A DNA stretch of 49,254 nucleotides from contig JAFDZE010000039.1 of assembly GCA_018267155.1 (NCBI GenBank), positions 1 to 49,254 on the forward strand. The letters run 5' to 3'. Shown here one piece after another: positions 8,268-16,278 of the stretch. This DNA is from Bacteroidota bacterium (GTDB taxonomy: Bacteria > Bacteroidota > Bacteroidia > Flavobacteriales_F > PHOS-HE28). The notes under the pieces are model-generated. The model searched no databases, had not been told where the DNA came from, and saw only the letters and a program-made list of their open reading frames with translations. Each line of letters starts with the position of its first letter. The first letter of the stretch is position 1. Position numbers and translations under genes: made by a program.

Positions 8268-9083
8268 TCAGACGGGAACACCATGCTCGCGAAGGGCCTC
8301 GTTCAACGAGGTCTTCTTGTCCGTGCTCTCCTTGCGCTGCCCGATGATGAGGGCACAGGGAACGCCATACTCGCCCGATGGGAATTTTTTCTGGACGGTA
8401 CCCGGGATCACCACGGAGCGCGGTGGCACAAACCCCTTCATCTCCTTGGGCTCCGGCCCGGTCACATCAATGATGCGCGTGCTGGCCGTGAGCACCACGT
8501 TGGCACCGAGTACGGCCTCCTGGCCCACACGCACACCCTCCACCACAATGGCACGTGAGCCGATGAAGCAGCCGTCCTCAACGATCACCGGAGCGGCCTG
8601 CACGGGTTCCAGCACGCCGCCGATGCCCACGCCGCCACTGAGGTGAACGCCCTTGCCGATCTGTGCACAACTGCCCACGGTAGCCCAAGTGTCCACCATG
8701 GTATCGCTGTCCACGTACGCACCGATATTCACGTAGCTCGGCATCATGATCACTCCGCGGGCGAGGTACGCGCCATAGCGTGCCACGGCATGCGGCACCA
8801 CGCGCACTCCCATTTGGGCGTAGCCGCGCTTCAGTTTCATCTTGTCGTGGAACTCCAATGGCCCGAGTTCGATCGTGTGCATCTGCCGGATGGGGAAGTA
8901 CATGATCACCGCCTTCTTCACCCAGTCGTTCACGGTCCACTCCACATTCGGCCCTTTCGGTGGCTCCGCCACGCGGATCTCCCCACGGTCCAGCTTCTCA
9001 ATAATGGCCTCGATGTGGCTCACGACGTCCGCATCGCGCAGCAGGTTGCGGTCCTTCCAGGCCAGGTCGATCATTTCGTGCAT
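8268..9083 (-). CDS. dapD: 2,3,4,5-tetrahydropyridine-2,6-dicarboxylate N-succinyltransferase
   Basis: Succinylates tetrahydrodipicolinate using succinyl-CoA in the succinylase branch of lysine/meso-diaminopimelate synthesis; a cytoplasmic trimer. Starting at ATG 9083 gives 271 residues, the usual length; the longer reading adds 30 residues unlike the family. The N-terminal helical domain has WTVNDWVKKAVIMYF. The left-handed beta-helix has characteristic hexapeptides (MMPSYVNIGAYVDSDTMVDTW, then GSCAQIGKGVHLSGGVGIGG). It ends with the IGQRKESTDKKTSLNEALR tail. It diverges from ruvX across a 92-bp gap with a candidate -7 site at 9119-9126. Confidence 0.97.
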   Translation of the reverse strand: MHEMIDLAWKDRNLLRDADVVSHIEAIIEKLDRGEIRVAEPPKGPNVEWTVNDWVKKAVIMYFPIRQMHTIELGPLEFHDKMKLKRGYAQMGVRVVPHAVARYGAYLARGVIMMPSYVNIGAYVDSDTMVDTWATVGSCAQIGKGVHLSGGVGIGGVLEPVQAAPVIVEDGCFIGSRAIVVEGVRVGQEAVLGANVVLTASTRIIDVTGPEPKEMKGFVPPRSVVIPGTVQKKFPSGEYGVPCALIIGQRKESTDKKTSLNEALREHGVPV

Positions 9084-9118
9084 CTGGTGCCGTCCGAGCG
9101 ATAGGCCGTAACGGTGGG

Positions 9119-9126
9119 CAAATATG
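9119..9126 (-). promoter_or_regulatory. Candidate -7 element for dapD
   Basis: Minus-strand CATATTTG, one mismatch from TAnnTTTG, 36 nt before the dapD ATG at 9083. On the other strand GTTCTTTG at 9143-9150 is a weaker candidate for ruvX. Confidence 0.3.
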
Positions 9127-9175
9127 CCATGGGGATCCGCCCGTTCTTTGCGGTGCCCGACCAACCAACGCACCA

Positions 9176-9604
9176 GTGGAACCCAAGCGCGTGCTCGCGA
9201 TCGACCTCGGCCTCAAGCGTACCGGACTCGCCGTGACCGATCCTGCGCGCATCATTGCCAGCGCGTTGGATACGGTGTCCACTAATGAACTCCTGGCGTA
9301 TCTGACGCGCTATCTGGCGCGAACGCCGCTGGAAGGCTTCGTTATCGGGTTGCCCGTTGGCCTGGATGGACGTGATACGGACGCCACGCCCCATGTCCGC
9401 AAGTTCATCGTCCAGCTGCGCAAAACCTTTCCGGATCAGTGGGTGGAAACGGTGGACGAGCGATACACCAGCAGCCTGGCCCGGCAGACCGTGCTGGCCA
9501 GTGGCAAGGGCCGCACCGCCCGGCAGGACAAAGGCGCGCTGGACCGTATCAGTGCCACGATCATTCTCCAAGGCTGGCTCGATCGACATGCGCTTCGCAG
9601 GTGA
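9176..9604 (+). CDS. ruvX: YqgF/RuvX family Holliday-junction resolvase-like nuclease
   Basis: 142-residue RNase H-fold protein. The family is implicated in pre-16S rRNA 5'-end maturation and is historically annotated as a putative Holliday junction resolvase. Visible motifs are VLAIDLGLKRTGLAVTD with the first catalytic Asp, GLPVGLDGRDTDATPHVRKF, ETVDERYTS with the catalytic Glu/Asp, and the C-terminal DKGALDRISATIILQGWLD. The start is GTG at 9176, placing the first strand six residues in. def follows 27 bp after the stop on the same strand, with its own candidate promoter in the gap. Confidence 0.94.
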   Translation: MEPKRVLAIDLGLKRTGLAVTDPARIIASALDTVSTNELLAYLTRYLARTPLEGFVIGLPVGLDGRDTDATPHVRKFIVQLRKTFPDQWVETVDERYTSSLARQTVLASGKGRTARQDKGALDRISATIILQGWLDRHALRR

Positions 9605-9614
9605 GTCGCCCCGT

Positions 9615-9622
9615 TAAATTCG
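9615..9622 (+). promoter_or_regulatory. Candidate -7 element for def
   Basis: TAAATTCG, one mismatch from TAnnTTTG, ending 9 nt before the def ATG at 9632. If used, the leader would be only about 5 nt. A similar TAAATTC...CGCACC stretch precedes the gene starting at 34681. Confidence 0.25.
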
Positions 9623-9631
9623 CCGCACCCA

Positions 9632-10219
9632 ATGGTCCTTCCCATCCGCGCCTTCGGCGACCCCGTACTGAAAAAAGTCGCCTCTGACATCGAGCAGGGC
9701 CATGCCGGCCTCGATCAGCTGGTCAAGGACATGTTCGAAACGATGTACGCGGCGAATGGCGTAGGGCTGGCCGCGCCGCAGGTAGGGCAGAGTATCCGGT
9801 TGTTCGTGGTGGACACACATGCGGGATCCGATGACGAGGATGGCGAGGCCGCGCCCGAGGGCATGGAGCCGGAGCCGCGCCTGAAAAGGGTCTTCATCAA
9901 CGCCTATATCATGGAGGAGGAAGGACAGGAATGGGGCTTCGAAGAAGGCTGCCTGAGCATCCCGGGCATCCGGGAGGAGGTGGATCGCCAGCCACGGATC
10001 ACCCTGCGCTACCAGGACGAGAAGTTCGAAGAGCACGAGGAGGAGTTCGTGGGATTCGCCGCCCGTGTGATCCAGCACGAGCACGACCACCTGGATGGGA
10101 TCCTGTTCACCGACCACCTGCCACCCTTGCGCAAGCGGCTGATCCAGGGGAAACTGCGGGACATCAGCATGGGGAAGACCGATGCGAAATACCCCATGCG
10201 CTTCGTCCCGAAGAAATGA
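9632..10219 (+). CDS. def: Peptide deformylase
   Basis: Removes the formyl group from the N-terminal Met of nascent proteins; metal-dependent cytoplasmic enzyme. All three family motifs are intact: GVGLAAPQ at residues 43-50, EGCLSIPG from residue 105 with the metal-binding Cys, and QHEHDHLDG with H149, E150 and H153. At 195 residues it is slightly long because of an acidic insertion around residues 64-82, seen in many Bacteroidota deformylases. Its stop overlaps the ATG of the following lipoprotein gene (ATGA at 10216-10219), so the two are translationally coupled. Confidence 0.97.
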   Translation: MVLPIRAFGDPVLKKVASDIEQGHAGLDQLVKDMFETMYAANGVGLAAPQVGQSIRLFVVDTHAGSDDEDGEAAPEGMEPEPRLKRVFINAYIMEEEGQEWGFEEGCLSIPGIREEVDRQPRITLRYQDEKFEEHEEEFVGFAARVIQHEHDHLDGILFTDHLPPLRKRLIQGKLRDISMGKTDAKYPMRFVPKK

Positions 10220-10797
10220 AACATCCGATGAAACTCGTACAAAATACATGCGCTGCGGCCTGTCTGGCGCTGGTGGCCTGCGGTGGGGCCACGAAGGAGG
10301 ACAAGTGCCTTGCGATCGATGCCTTGATCACCGAAGCCCGGTCCCGGGTGGGTGCCATGGAGGACAGCCTCTCCGATGCCGCGAGCTTCGACCGCCGACG
10401 GCTGATGGCCTTGCGGGACGTCTACGTGGCGTACGCCGACCGTTTCCCGCAGGACAGCCTGGCCCCCGACATGTTGCGCAAGGCGGCCGCCACTTCAGGC
10501 GACCTGAACGAGCACGAGAAGGCCGTGGGCCTGTACGACCGGCTCATCGAGAACTATCCACAATGGCCGCGTACGGCCGACGCGATGTACTTCCGGGCGT
10601 TCGAGATCGAGAATGGACTCGGCAAGAAGGGCGAAGCGAAGGCCGCGTACGAGGACTTCATGAAAAAATACCCGGAGAATCAGTTCGCCGACGATGCCGC
10701 CAAGATGATCGAGTACATGAGCCTTACCGATGCCGAGCTGATCGAGCGGTTCCAAAAAATGAATGAGGGCACGGAGGAAGGGAGTGCAGGGCAGTAG
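10216..10797 (+). CDS. Lipoprotein with tetratricopeptide-like repeats
   Basis: 193-residue predicted lipoprotein of unknown function. It starts at ATG 10216, overlapping the def stop, or at ATG 10228. A short signal segment ends in CLALVAC-GG, a lipobox. The mature part has TPR-like helical repeats similar to those in BamD/YbgF proteins: DVYVAYADRFPQDSLAPDML, then EKAVGLYDRLIENYPQ, then AKAAYEDFMKKYPENQFADDA. It most likely acts in the periplasm as a protein-interaction scaffold. The link to def is conserved spacing only and does not show a shared role. Confidence 0.8.
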   Translation: MKHPMKLVQNTCAAACLALVACGGATKEDKCLAIDALITEARSRVGAMEDSLSDAASFDRRRLMALRDVYVAYADRFPQDSLAPDMLRKAAATSGDLNEHEKAVGLYDRLIENYPQWPRTADAMYFRAFEIENGLGKKGEAKAAYEDFMKKYPENQFADDAAKMIEYMSLTDAELIERFQKMNEGTEEGSAGQ

Positions 10798-10843
10798 GTC
10801 GTGTACACGGTCAATGGATCCCCGCGGTTGATCCGGCATCCGT

Positions 10844-10873
10844 CCCGGTTCGGATCCGGGCATGGTAACCGGG
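10844..10873. terminator. Inverted repeat between convergent genes, possible two-way terminator
   Basis: CCCGGTT (10844-10850) pairs with AACCGGG (10867-10873) around a 16-nt loop that itself holds the palindrome CGGATCCG. It lies in the 79-bp gap between the lipoprotein gene and the converging dihydroorotase-like gene. Position fits a terminator, but no T-tract is present. Confidence 0.35.
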
Positions 10874-10876
10874 GCC

Positions 10877-12166
10877 TCAGTTCACTGCTTCCAACAGACC
10901 CGGTACCAGCACCAATTGCCCGTTGCTGACGATGCCCGCGGCCCGGCCGGTGAAATGATACCCGATGAACGGGGTGTTCCGGGAGCGGCTCACGATGTCG
11001 GCCCCACCGAATGTCCAGTCGAGGTCGGGCAGGAACAGCGACATCTCGGCCTCGGTGCCTTCGGCGATGTGCGGTACGGGGAGGCCGAGGGCCGCGCGCG
11101 GGCCATGGCACAGGCGTTCCACCAGCTTGCGGGTGGGCATCTTTCCCTTCAGCGCGGTATTGGCCACGGCGAAGGCCGTTTCCAGGCCGATGATCCCGGG
11201 AGCGGCTCGTGGGAACTCCACCTTCTTGTGCTCGATGTCCTCGGGCCGATGGTCGCTTGTGATGGTATCGATGGTGCCGTCCTTCACGCCCTCGCGCAGG
11301 GCGTTCACATGCTCCATGTCGCGCAGCGGGGGCACGGTCTTGTAGTGCGTGTCGAACCCGCGCAGGCAGCCATCGTCCAGCAGCAGGTTGTGCGCGGCAA
11401 CGCTGGCCGTGACGCGCAGCTTCTTCGCCTTCGCCTGGCGGATGAGTTCCACACCCCCGGCGGTGCTCACGGTGGCCACGTGCAGGCGGGAGCCCGTGTA
11501 TTCCAGCAGCATCAGGTCCCGGGCCAGGGCAATGGACTCGGCCATGGCGGGGATGCCGCGCAGGCCGAGGCGCACACTCATGTGGCCCTCGTGCATCTGG
11601 CCATGCACAGCGAGGTCCGGATCCTGGGGGAAGGTGATCACCCGGCCATCGAAGTTGAGCGCGTATTGCAGGGCCAGCAGCATCAGCCGCGTGTTGCGCA
11701 CGGGCAGTTGATCATCGCAGATGGCCACGGCCCCGGCCCGCAACATGTCGAAGTGTTCGGCCAACTGTTCACCCTTCAGCCCCTTGGAAAGAGCGCCCAG
11801 TGGCAGGGCACGCACCGCATGTCCATCGGCCGTGCGCAGGACATATTCCACGGCGGCGCGGTTGTCCACGGGCGGTTCAGTGGAGGGCAGTACCGCCACC
11901 CGGGTGAAGCCGCCCACAGCGGCCGCGTCCAGTCCGTTGGCGATGCCCTGCTTGTACTCCTCGCCCGGGTCGCGGAAGTGGGCGCGCGTTTCCACCCATC
12001 CCGGCGAGAGGTGCATGCCTTCGATGCGCACTTCGGTGCCCGCCCTGGGCAAGCGTTTTCCTACTTTACGAACGGTTCCATTTGCGATCGACACGTCGAC
12101 CGTATCGCCGTGGTGGGGCCCTCCGGGGTCGATCACCGTGGCCTGCCGGATCAGGATGGTGCTCAT
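10877..12166 (-). CDS. Dihydroorotase-like amidohydrolase with degenerate metal site
   Basis: 429 residues, amidohydrolase superfamily, class I dihydroorotase-like over its whole length. The fold motifs remain (SPGWVETRAHFRDPGEEYKQGIANGLDAA, VPPLRDMEHVNAL, DGTIDTITSDHRPED, GIIGLETAF). Catalytic positions are changed. The metal-binding HxH after the first strand is RAH (R61, H63), the usual HxED site reads TFPQDP (F179), and the later His reads A231 in LHVATVST. D305 is kept. Loss of most zinc ligands argues for a non-catalytic protein, like pseudo-dihydroorotases that support aspartate transcarbamoylase. A similar loss is common in Bacteroidota genes labelled pyrC. A true pyrC should exist elsewhere. 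It follows the BatA-like gene by 76 bp, possibly cotranscribed. Confidence 0.85.
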   Translation of the reverse strand: MSTILIRQATVIDPGGPHHGDTVDVSIANGTVRKVGKRLPRAGTEVRIEGMHLSPGWVETRAHFRDPGEEYKQGIANGLDAAAVGGFTRVAVLPSTEPPVDNRAAVEYVLRTADGHAVRALPLGALSKGLKGEQLAEHFDMLRAGAVAICDDQLPVRNTRLMLLALQYALNFDGRVITFPQDPDLAVHGQMHEGHMSVRLGLRGIPAMAESIALARDLMLLEYTGSRLHVATVSTAGGVELIRQAKAKKLRVTASVAAHNLLLDDGCLRGFDTHYKTVPPLRDMEHVNALREGVKDGTIDTITSDHRPEDIEHKKVEFPRAAPGIIGLETAFAVANTALKGKMPTRKLVERLCHGPRAALGLPVPHIAEGTEAEMSLFLPDLDWTFGGADIVSRSRNTPFIGYHFTGRAAGIVSNGQLVLVPGLLEAVN

Positions 12167-12242
12167 GGTTTCGTTTGTCGTATGGTCATGGTCCGCCTGG
12201 GGCCGGTCCTGTCGGAGGGGGAGGAGTGTGGGCGAAGATGGA

Positions 12243-14321
12243 TCACGTGACGGGTCCTCGCATGGATGGTGCGGTCGGTTCGGAAGCGCGCGTGGTGCGA
12301 ATGATCAGGATCTCCAGGAACAGGAAGAGCAGGGCCGCGAGCACGAACCACTTCCAGAGTTTCACGCCCTGGTCCATTTCGCCCAAACGTACGGACAGTT
12401 CCTCTCCTGCGGCCTCCAGCACGGTGAAGCTCTTCAGGCCGAGTTCCTCCAAGCGCGCGGTGAGTTGTTGTGGCGTGTACGCGGTGGGGTCGCTTTCGGC
12501 ACGTGCGAGGTTCAACGCGATCCGGGCGAGCGTATCACCGTCCAGCACGAGCGCGTACGCACCGGGTGGCAGATCGGCATCGTGCAGGGCAATGGACAGG
12601 GTGCCCAGGTTCCGGCGCACCTCGGGTACCAAGTCGATGCCATCGGGACCGATCAGGTGCGGTGCCGCTTCGCCCGGCAGGTCAACACCCTCCAGGGCGA
12701 TGGAAGTCCCCTCTCCAATGGTATGATAAAGCATGCCCATGGGGCGGCTCAATTCGGCCATGCGCAACAGGGAGGTGACGAAGAGCGCGTACCGGGTGAA
12801 GCTGCCGCCCGCCTCGCTCAGCGGTGATGCGAGCAGGTACACCTGCCCTTCGCCATGAGGAATGGCGCTCAGGAAGACATCCCCGTTCCGCAGGCGGAGC
12901 AGCGGAACGGCCACGGCGGGAGTGCCCAGGCGCCAGCGCAACCGTGCGGTGGGGAGGTCCACGTTCTTGGGCATGGTGCTGAAAACGTCGCGGTAGAAGG
13001 GTTGTTCCAACTCGATGCGGTCCACGCCCACGGCGGAGGTGTCGCGGGCACCGGATGAGGCGCCGAAGCGGGCGAGCAACGCGTTCCAACTGGCGGCGTC
13101 ATGTTCCGCGCCGGGGAAAAGCGCCAGGCTGCCGCCATTGCGCACGAATTCCTGCAGCGCATCGGCGGTTCCACTGGGCACATCGGGCAGTGCGTTCAGC
13201 ACGATGAGGTCGGTGCGGGCGAATGCGGCGAGGTCGGCCTGCTGCTGCGGTCGCACCGTGAACTGATGTGTGCTATCGTTGCCGAACACCGCTTCCACGG
13301 CACGATCACCAGTGGCATCGCCGCCACTGAGCAGGAGGACACGAAGCCGCTCGGCCGTGCGGTACGCGATGAAAAGATCATTGTCGAACGTGATGGGCTG
13401 ATCGCTGAGGGAGACCTCGCCATGGTGCGGTCCTGTGGCATTGTTCACGAAGCGCATCACGGTATCCACCGTTGCCCCGGCATCCACAGCGAAGGAGGCC
13501 AGCGCACGCTGCCGCCCATCGATGTTGAGCTTCAACGGCACACCTTCAACGGCCTGCTGCCCGTAGTTCCGGATGCGCACGTGCAGTTCCTCGTCCTGGC
13601 CGATCCGGCGTACGGGGGTGGCGAACCAGACCGAATCCACCGCCAGGTTGTCCGCATTCATGGCGGGCAGCGGGACGATGGTGGTGGGAACGGCCGGGTC
13701 GTCGGTCCAATGTTCCACATCGGTGATGCCTTGTTGCAGGTCCGTGAAGAGGTAGGCCCGTTTGACCGGGGCGGTGCCGCGTGCAAGAGCTTCGCGCTGG
13801 CGTTGCATCACCTGGCTGAGCGGACGGCTGTACGGTCCCACCTCGGCCTGTGCCGCTGCAGCAAGTGCTTCATCACGCCCCAGCAGCAACTGCTGGCGCC
13901 CCTCGAACGCGTTGGTGATCACCTGGAACCGGTCCGAGGCCTGGTAGGACATCACCGCGTCCTGGGTGCTCTTGCGTGCCTGGTCCAGCAGACGGCCCTT
14001 GGGGTTGGTGCCGTCCATGCTCCAACTGTCGTCGATATAGAAGCTTACGGCGCGCTGGCCGGTCCGTACGGCGCCAAGGCCACCGGGCAAGTAGGGTTGA
14101 GCGAATGCGAGCACCAAGGAGGCCACGGCCCCCAGGCGCATAAACAGGGCGAGCCAATGGCGGATCTTCTTGCGCGAACGGGTCTGCTGGCTGACCTCTT
14201 TCAGGAAGCGCGTATCCGGGAATTCGATCCGCTTGAAACGCCGAAGTTGAAAAAGATGGATAAGAACGGGGATGGCCAGCGCCGTGAGCGCCCAGAGGAA
14301 GGAGGGAACGAGGAAAGCCAT
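12243..14321 (-). CDS. BatA-like membrane protein with von Willebrand A domain
   Basis: 692-residue inner-membrane protein. The N-terminus has the BatA signature: a membrane segment (FLWALTALAIPVLIHLF) followed by RRFKRIEFPDTRFL, then a second membrane helix near residues 60-76. A VWA domain follows with MIDAS residues DDSWS at 97-101. A long extracytoplasmic part is followed by a C-terminal membrane helix (WFVLAALLFLFLEILII). BatA-type proteins usually work with a MoxR ATPase as a metal-dependent chaperone pair. A moxR lies ~6.5 kb away on the other strand, not adjacent. A weak -7-like site is at 14334-14341. Confidence 0.88.
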   Translation of the reverse strand: MAFLVPSFLWALTALAIPVLIHLFQLRRFKRIEFPDTRFLKEVSQQTRSRKKIRHWLALFMRLGAVASLVLAFAQPYLPGGLGAVRTGQRAVSFYIDDSWSMDGTNPKGRLLDQARKSTQDAVMSYQASDRFQVITNAFEGRQQLLLGRDEALAAAAQAEVGPYSRPLSQVMQRQREALARGTAPVKRAYLFTDLQQGITDVEHWTDDPAVPTTIVPLPAMNADNLAVDSVWFATPVRRIGQDEELHVRIRNYGQQAVEGVPLKLNIDGRQRALASFAVDAGATVDTVMRFVNNATGPHHGEVSLSDQPITFDNDLFIAYRTAERLRVLLLSGGDATGDRAVEAVFGNDSTHQFTVRPQQQADLAAFARTDLIVLNALPDVPSGTADALQEFVRNGGSLALFPGAEHDAASWNALLARFGASSGARDTSAVGVDRIELEQPFYRDVFSTMPKNVDLPTARLRWRLGTPAVAVPLLRLRNGDVFLSAIPHGEGQVYLLASPLSEAGGSFTRYALFVTSLLRMAELSRPMGMLYHTIGEGTSIALEGVDLPGEAAPHLIGPDGIDLVPEVRRNLGTLSIALHDADLPPGAYALVLDGDTLARIALNLARAESDPTAYTPQQLTARLEELGLKSFTVLEAAGEELSVRLGEMDQGVKLWKWFVLAALLFLFLEILIIRTTRASEPTAPSMRGPVT

Positions 14322-14333
14322 CCGGAAGGCGGC

Positions 14334-14341
14334 GCAAGGTA
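14334..14341 (-). promoter_or_regulatory. Weak -7-like site upstream of the BatA-like gene
   Basis: Minus-strand TACCTTGC, 13 nt before the ATG at 14321. It is the same octamer as at 46999-47006. It matches only TAnnTT of the consensus. Confidence 0.2.
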
Positions 14342-14401
14342 GGGTGATGGGGACACAGGCACGAAGGACCGGACGAGCTCAAGTGCCCATGTGCTTCCGG
14401 G

Positions 14402-16057
14402 CTATCCCGCTCCGCCTCCGGCCAGCTTGCTGTGCCGTGCCCCGTACAGGAAGTAGGTGAGCAGCCCGATGGCCATCCAGCCGAAGAAGACCAACCAGCT
14501 CCGGGCAGGGATCTCGATCATGAGGTAGGCGCTGCTGAGCATGCCGATCACCGGGATGAGGGACCACTTCCGTTGGAAGGCATACACGGCCGTTACCACC
14601 GCCAGGGCCACGAAGCACAGGAGCAGCAGTGCCTGCCGGTCGTCGGTGAGGTGCGTGGCGGCCTTGAGCAGACGTTCACGTGCGAACCAGAGGAAGGCGA
14701 CAACGAGCAGCGGTACGGGATAACGGCCGTTCACGTACGGCACCTTGAATCGCTTGCGGCCGGTATCGGCGTCCTTCGGTAGCAGGAGAACACCGCCACT
14801 CACCAGTGCGAAGGCGAACAGTGTGCCGATGGAAGTAAGGTCGGTCATCACGCCGCTGGGGGCGAACAACGCGGGGATGCCAACAAGGATGCCGGTGATG
14901 ATGGTGGCGAATGCCGGTGTGCGGAAACGGCGGTGCAGATGGCCGAAGCGCGGGGGGAGCAGTCCGTCGCGGCTCATGCTCATCCAGATCCGTGGCTGGC
15001 CCAGTTGAAAGACGAGCAGCACGCTCGTTGCCGCCACCACCGCGCTGATGCTCACGATGAACCCGAAGGTCGGCATGTCGATCCGTTCGAACACGAACGC
15101 CAGGGGGTCGCTTACTCCCTTGAACTCGCTGTAGTTCACCATGCCTGTGAGCACGAGCGCGGTCACGCAATAGATCACCGTACAGAGGATGAGCGACCAG
15201 ATCATGGCCCGCGGCATATCGTGCTGTGGATCCTTGCATTCCTCGGCCGTGGTACTGATCGCATCGAAACCGATGTACGCGAAGAACACCGCGCTCACCC
15301 CCTTCAATACGCCCGACATGCCGTTGGGCAGGAACGGTACGTAGTTGGCCCCCTTGATGTGGAACAAGCCCACCAGCGCCACGGCCGCCAGGATCGCCAG
15401 TTTGAGCAGTACCATGCCATTGGCCATGCGCTTGCTCTCGGTGATCCCCACATATACCAGTGCCGTCACCAATACGGTGATCAGGCAGGCGGGCACGTTC
15501 ATGATCAAACGCTGACCCGCGATCACGGGCGCTGTTACCCATGCGAGCGTACCCGGATCCGCGCCGCTTTGCACAGCCGATTCGTAGGCATCGCGCGCAG
15601 CGGTGGGATCGGTGGCGAGCCAGGCAGGCAGATGGATGCCGAAGGCGAGAAGGATGTTGTTGAAGTAGCTGCTCCAACTGTTGGCCACCACCACGTTGCC
15701 GATGGCGTATTCCAGAATGAGCGCCCAGCCGATGATCCAGGCCACGATCTCCCCGAAGGTGACATAACTATAGGTGTACGCACTACCGCTAACGGGCACG
15801 CGGCCCGCGAATTCCGCATAGCACAACGCGGTGAAGCCACAGGTAACGGCGGTGATGATGAACAGGAAGACCACTCCCGGGCCGCCTTCGTACGAGGCGG
15901 AGCCCACCGTGCTGAAGATGCCCGCGCCGATCACCGCCGCCACACCCATGAAGGTGAGGTCGCGAACGCCGAGGGTGCGTTTCAACCCCGAGTTGCCGTC
16001 GTGCGGCGTATCCGTATCGGTTCCGATGGGTTTGCGCCGGAAGAGGGGCAAGGCCAT
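14402..16057 (-). CDS. APC-superfamily amino-acid permease (cationic amino-acid transporter type)
   Basis: 551-residue integral membrane transporter with about 12-14 hydrophobic helices. The N-terminus has the APC helix-1 motif, VAAVIGAGIFSTVGSA, followed by FAGRVPVSGSAYTYSYVTFGE, typical of CAT-type permeases for basic amino acids. Mid-protein FFAYIGFDAISTTAEECKDPQHDMPRA is the conserved CAT signature, and RTPAFATIITGI follows. The extra helices at the C-terminus fit the 14-helix CAT group. It probably imports an amino acid by proton coupling; the substrate is not certain. It is divergent from the foldase cluster at 16279. Confidence 0.93.
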   Translation of the reverse strand: MALPLFRRKPIGTDTDTPHDGNSGLKRTLGVRDLTFMGVAAVIGAGIFSTVGSASYEGGPGVVFLFIITAVTCGFTALCYAEFAGRVPVSGSAYTYSYVTFGEIVAWIIGWALILEYAIGNVVVANSWSSYFNNILLAFGIHLPAWLATDPTAARDAYESAVQSGADPGTLAWVTAPVIAGQRLIMNVPACLITVLVTALVYVGITESKRMANGMVLLKLAILAAVALVGLFHIKGANYVPFLPNGMSGVLKGVSAVFFAYIGFDAISTTAEECKDPQHDMPRAMIWSLILCTVIYCVTALVLTGMVNYSEFKGVSDPLAFVFERIDMPTFGFIVSISAVVAATSVLLVFQLGQPRIWMSMSRDGLLPPRFGHLHRRFRTPAFATIITGILVGIPALFAPSGVMTDLTSIGTLFAFALVSGGVLLLPKDADTGRKRFKVPYVNGRYPVPLLVVAFLWFARERLLKAATHLTDDRQALLLLCFVALAVVTAVYAFQRKWSLIPVIGMLSSAYLMIEIPARSWLVFFGWMAIGLLTYFLYGARHSKLAGGGAG

Positions 16058-16061
16058 GCGA

Positions 16062-16069
16062 CAAGTGTA
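16062..16069 (-). promoter_or_regulatory. Candidate -7 element for the permease
   Basis: Minus-strand TACACTTG, one mismatch from TAnnTTTG, only 5 nt before the ATG at 16057. It would give an almost leaderless mRNA, or the true start is a little downstream. Confidence 0.2.
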
Positions 16070-16245
16070 GCTGAAGGGATGATACGGAACGCACGGATGT
16101 TGAGCTCAACGGGCCGACCGTGTTTGGGGCAGCGCCCGGTCCCATCGACCGGAACCGCAGGTCGGCGTTGCACCGCTCCGTGGCCTTGATCTTTTTAACG
16201 CCATCGCCCACGGGTCGGTCCCGAAGCTCGGGATAGTGATCCGGT

Positions 16246-16253
16246 TACATTTG
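16246..16253 (+). promoter_or_regulatory. Candidate -7 element for the foldase cluster
   Basis: TACATTTG, an exact match to TAnnTTTG, 26 nt before the ATG at 16279. This is well placed for a short leader. No -33 TTG is visible. The rest of the 221-bp divergent gap holds no gene that I can see. Confidence 0.4.
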
Positions 16254-16278
16254 ACGCCCTTTCAGAAAGTACCCCCCC

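Noticed and set aside
8258..8270. Palindrome TGAAATAATTTCA overlapping the dapD stop codon
   Set aside because: Six-bp arms at a stop codon in an AT-rich spot; no second copy or regulator context to support an operator.
10862..12250. Plus-strand reading frame of 462 codons
   Set aside because: Antisense of the dihydroorotase-like gene, which has full-length family similarity.
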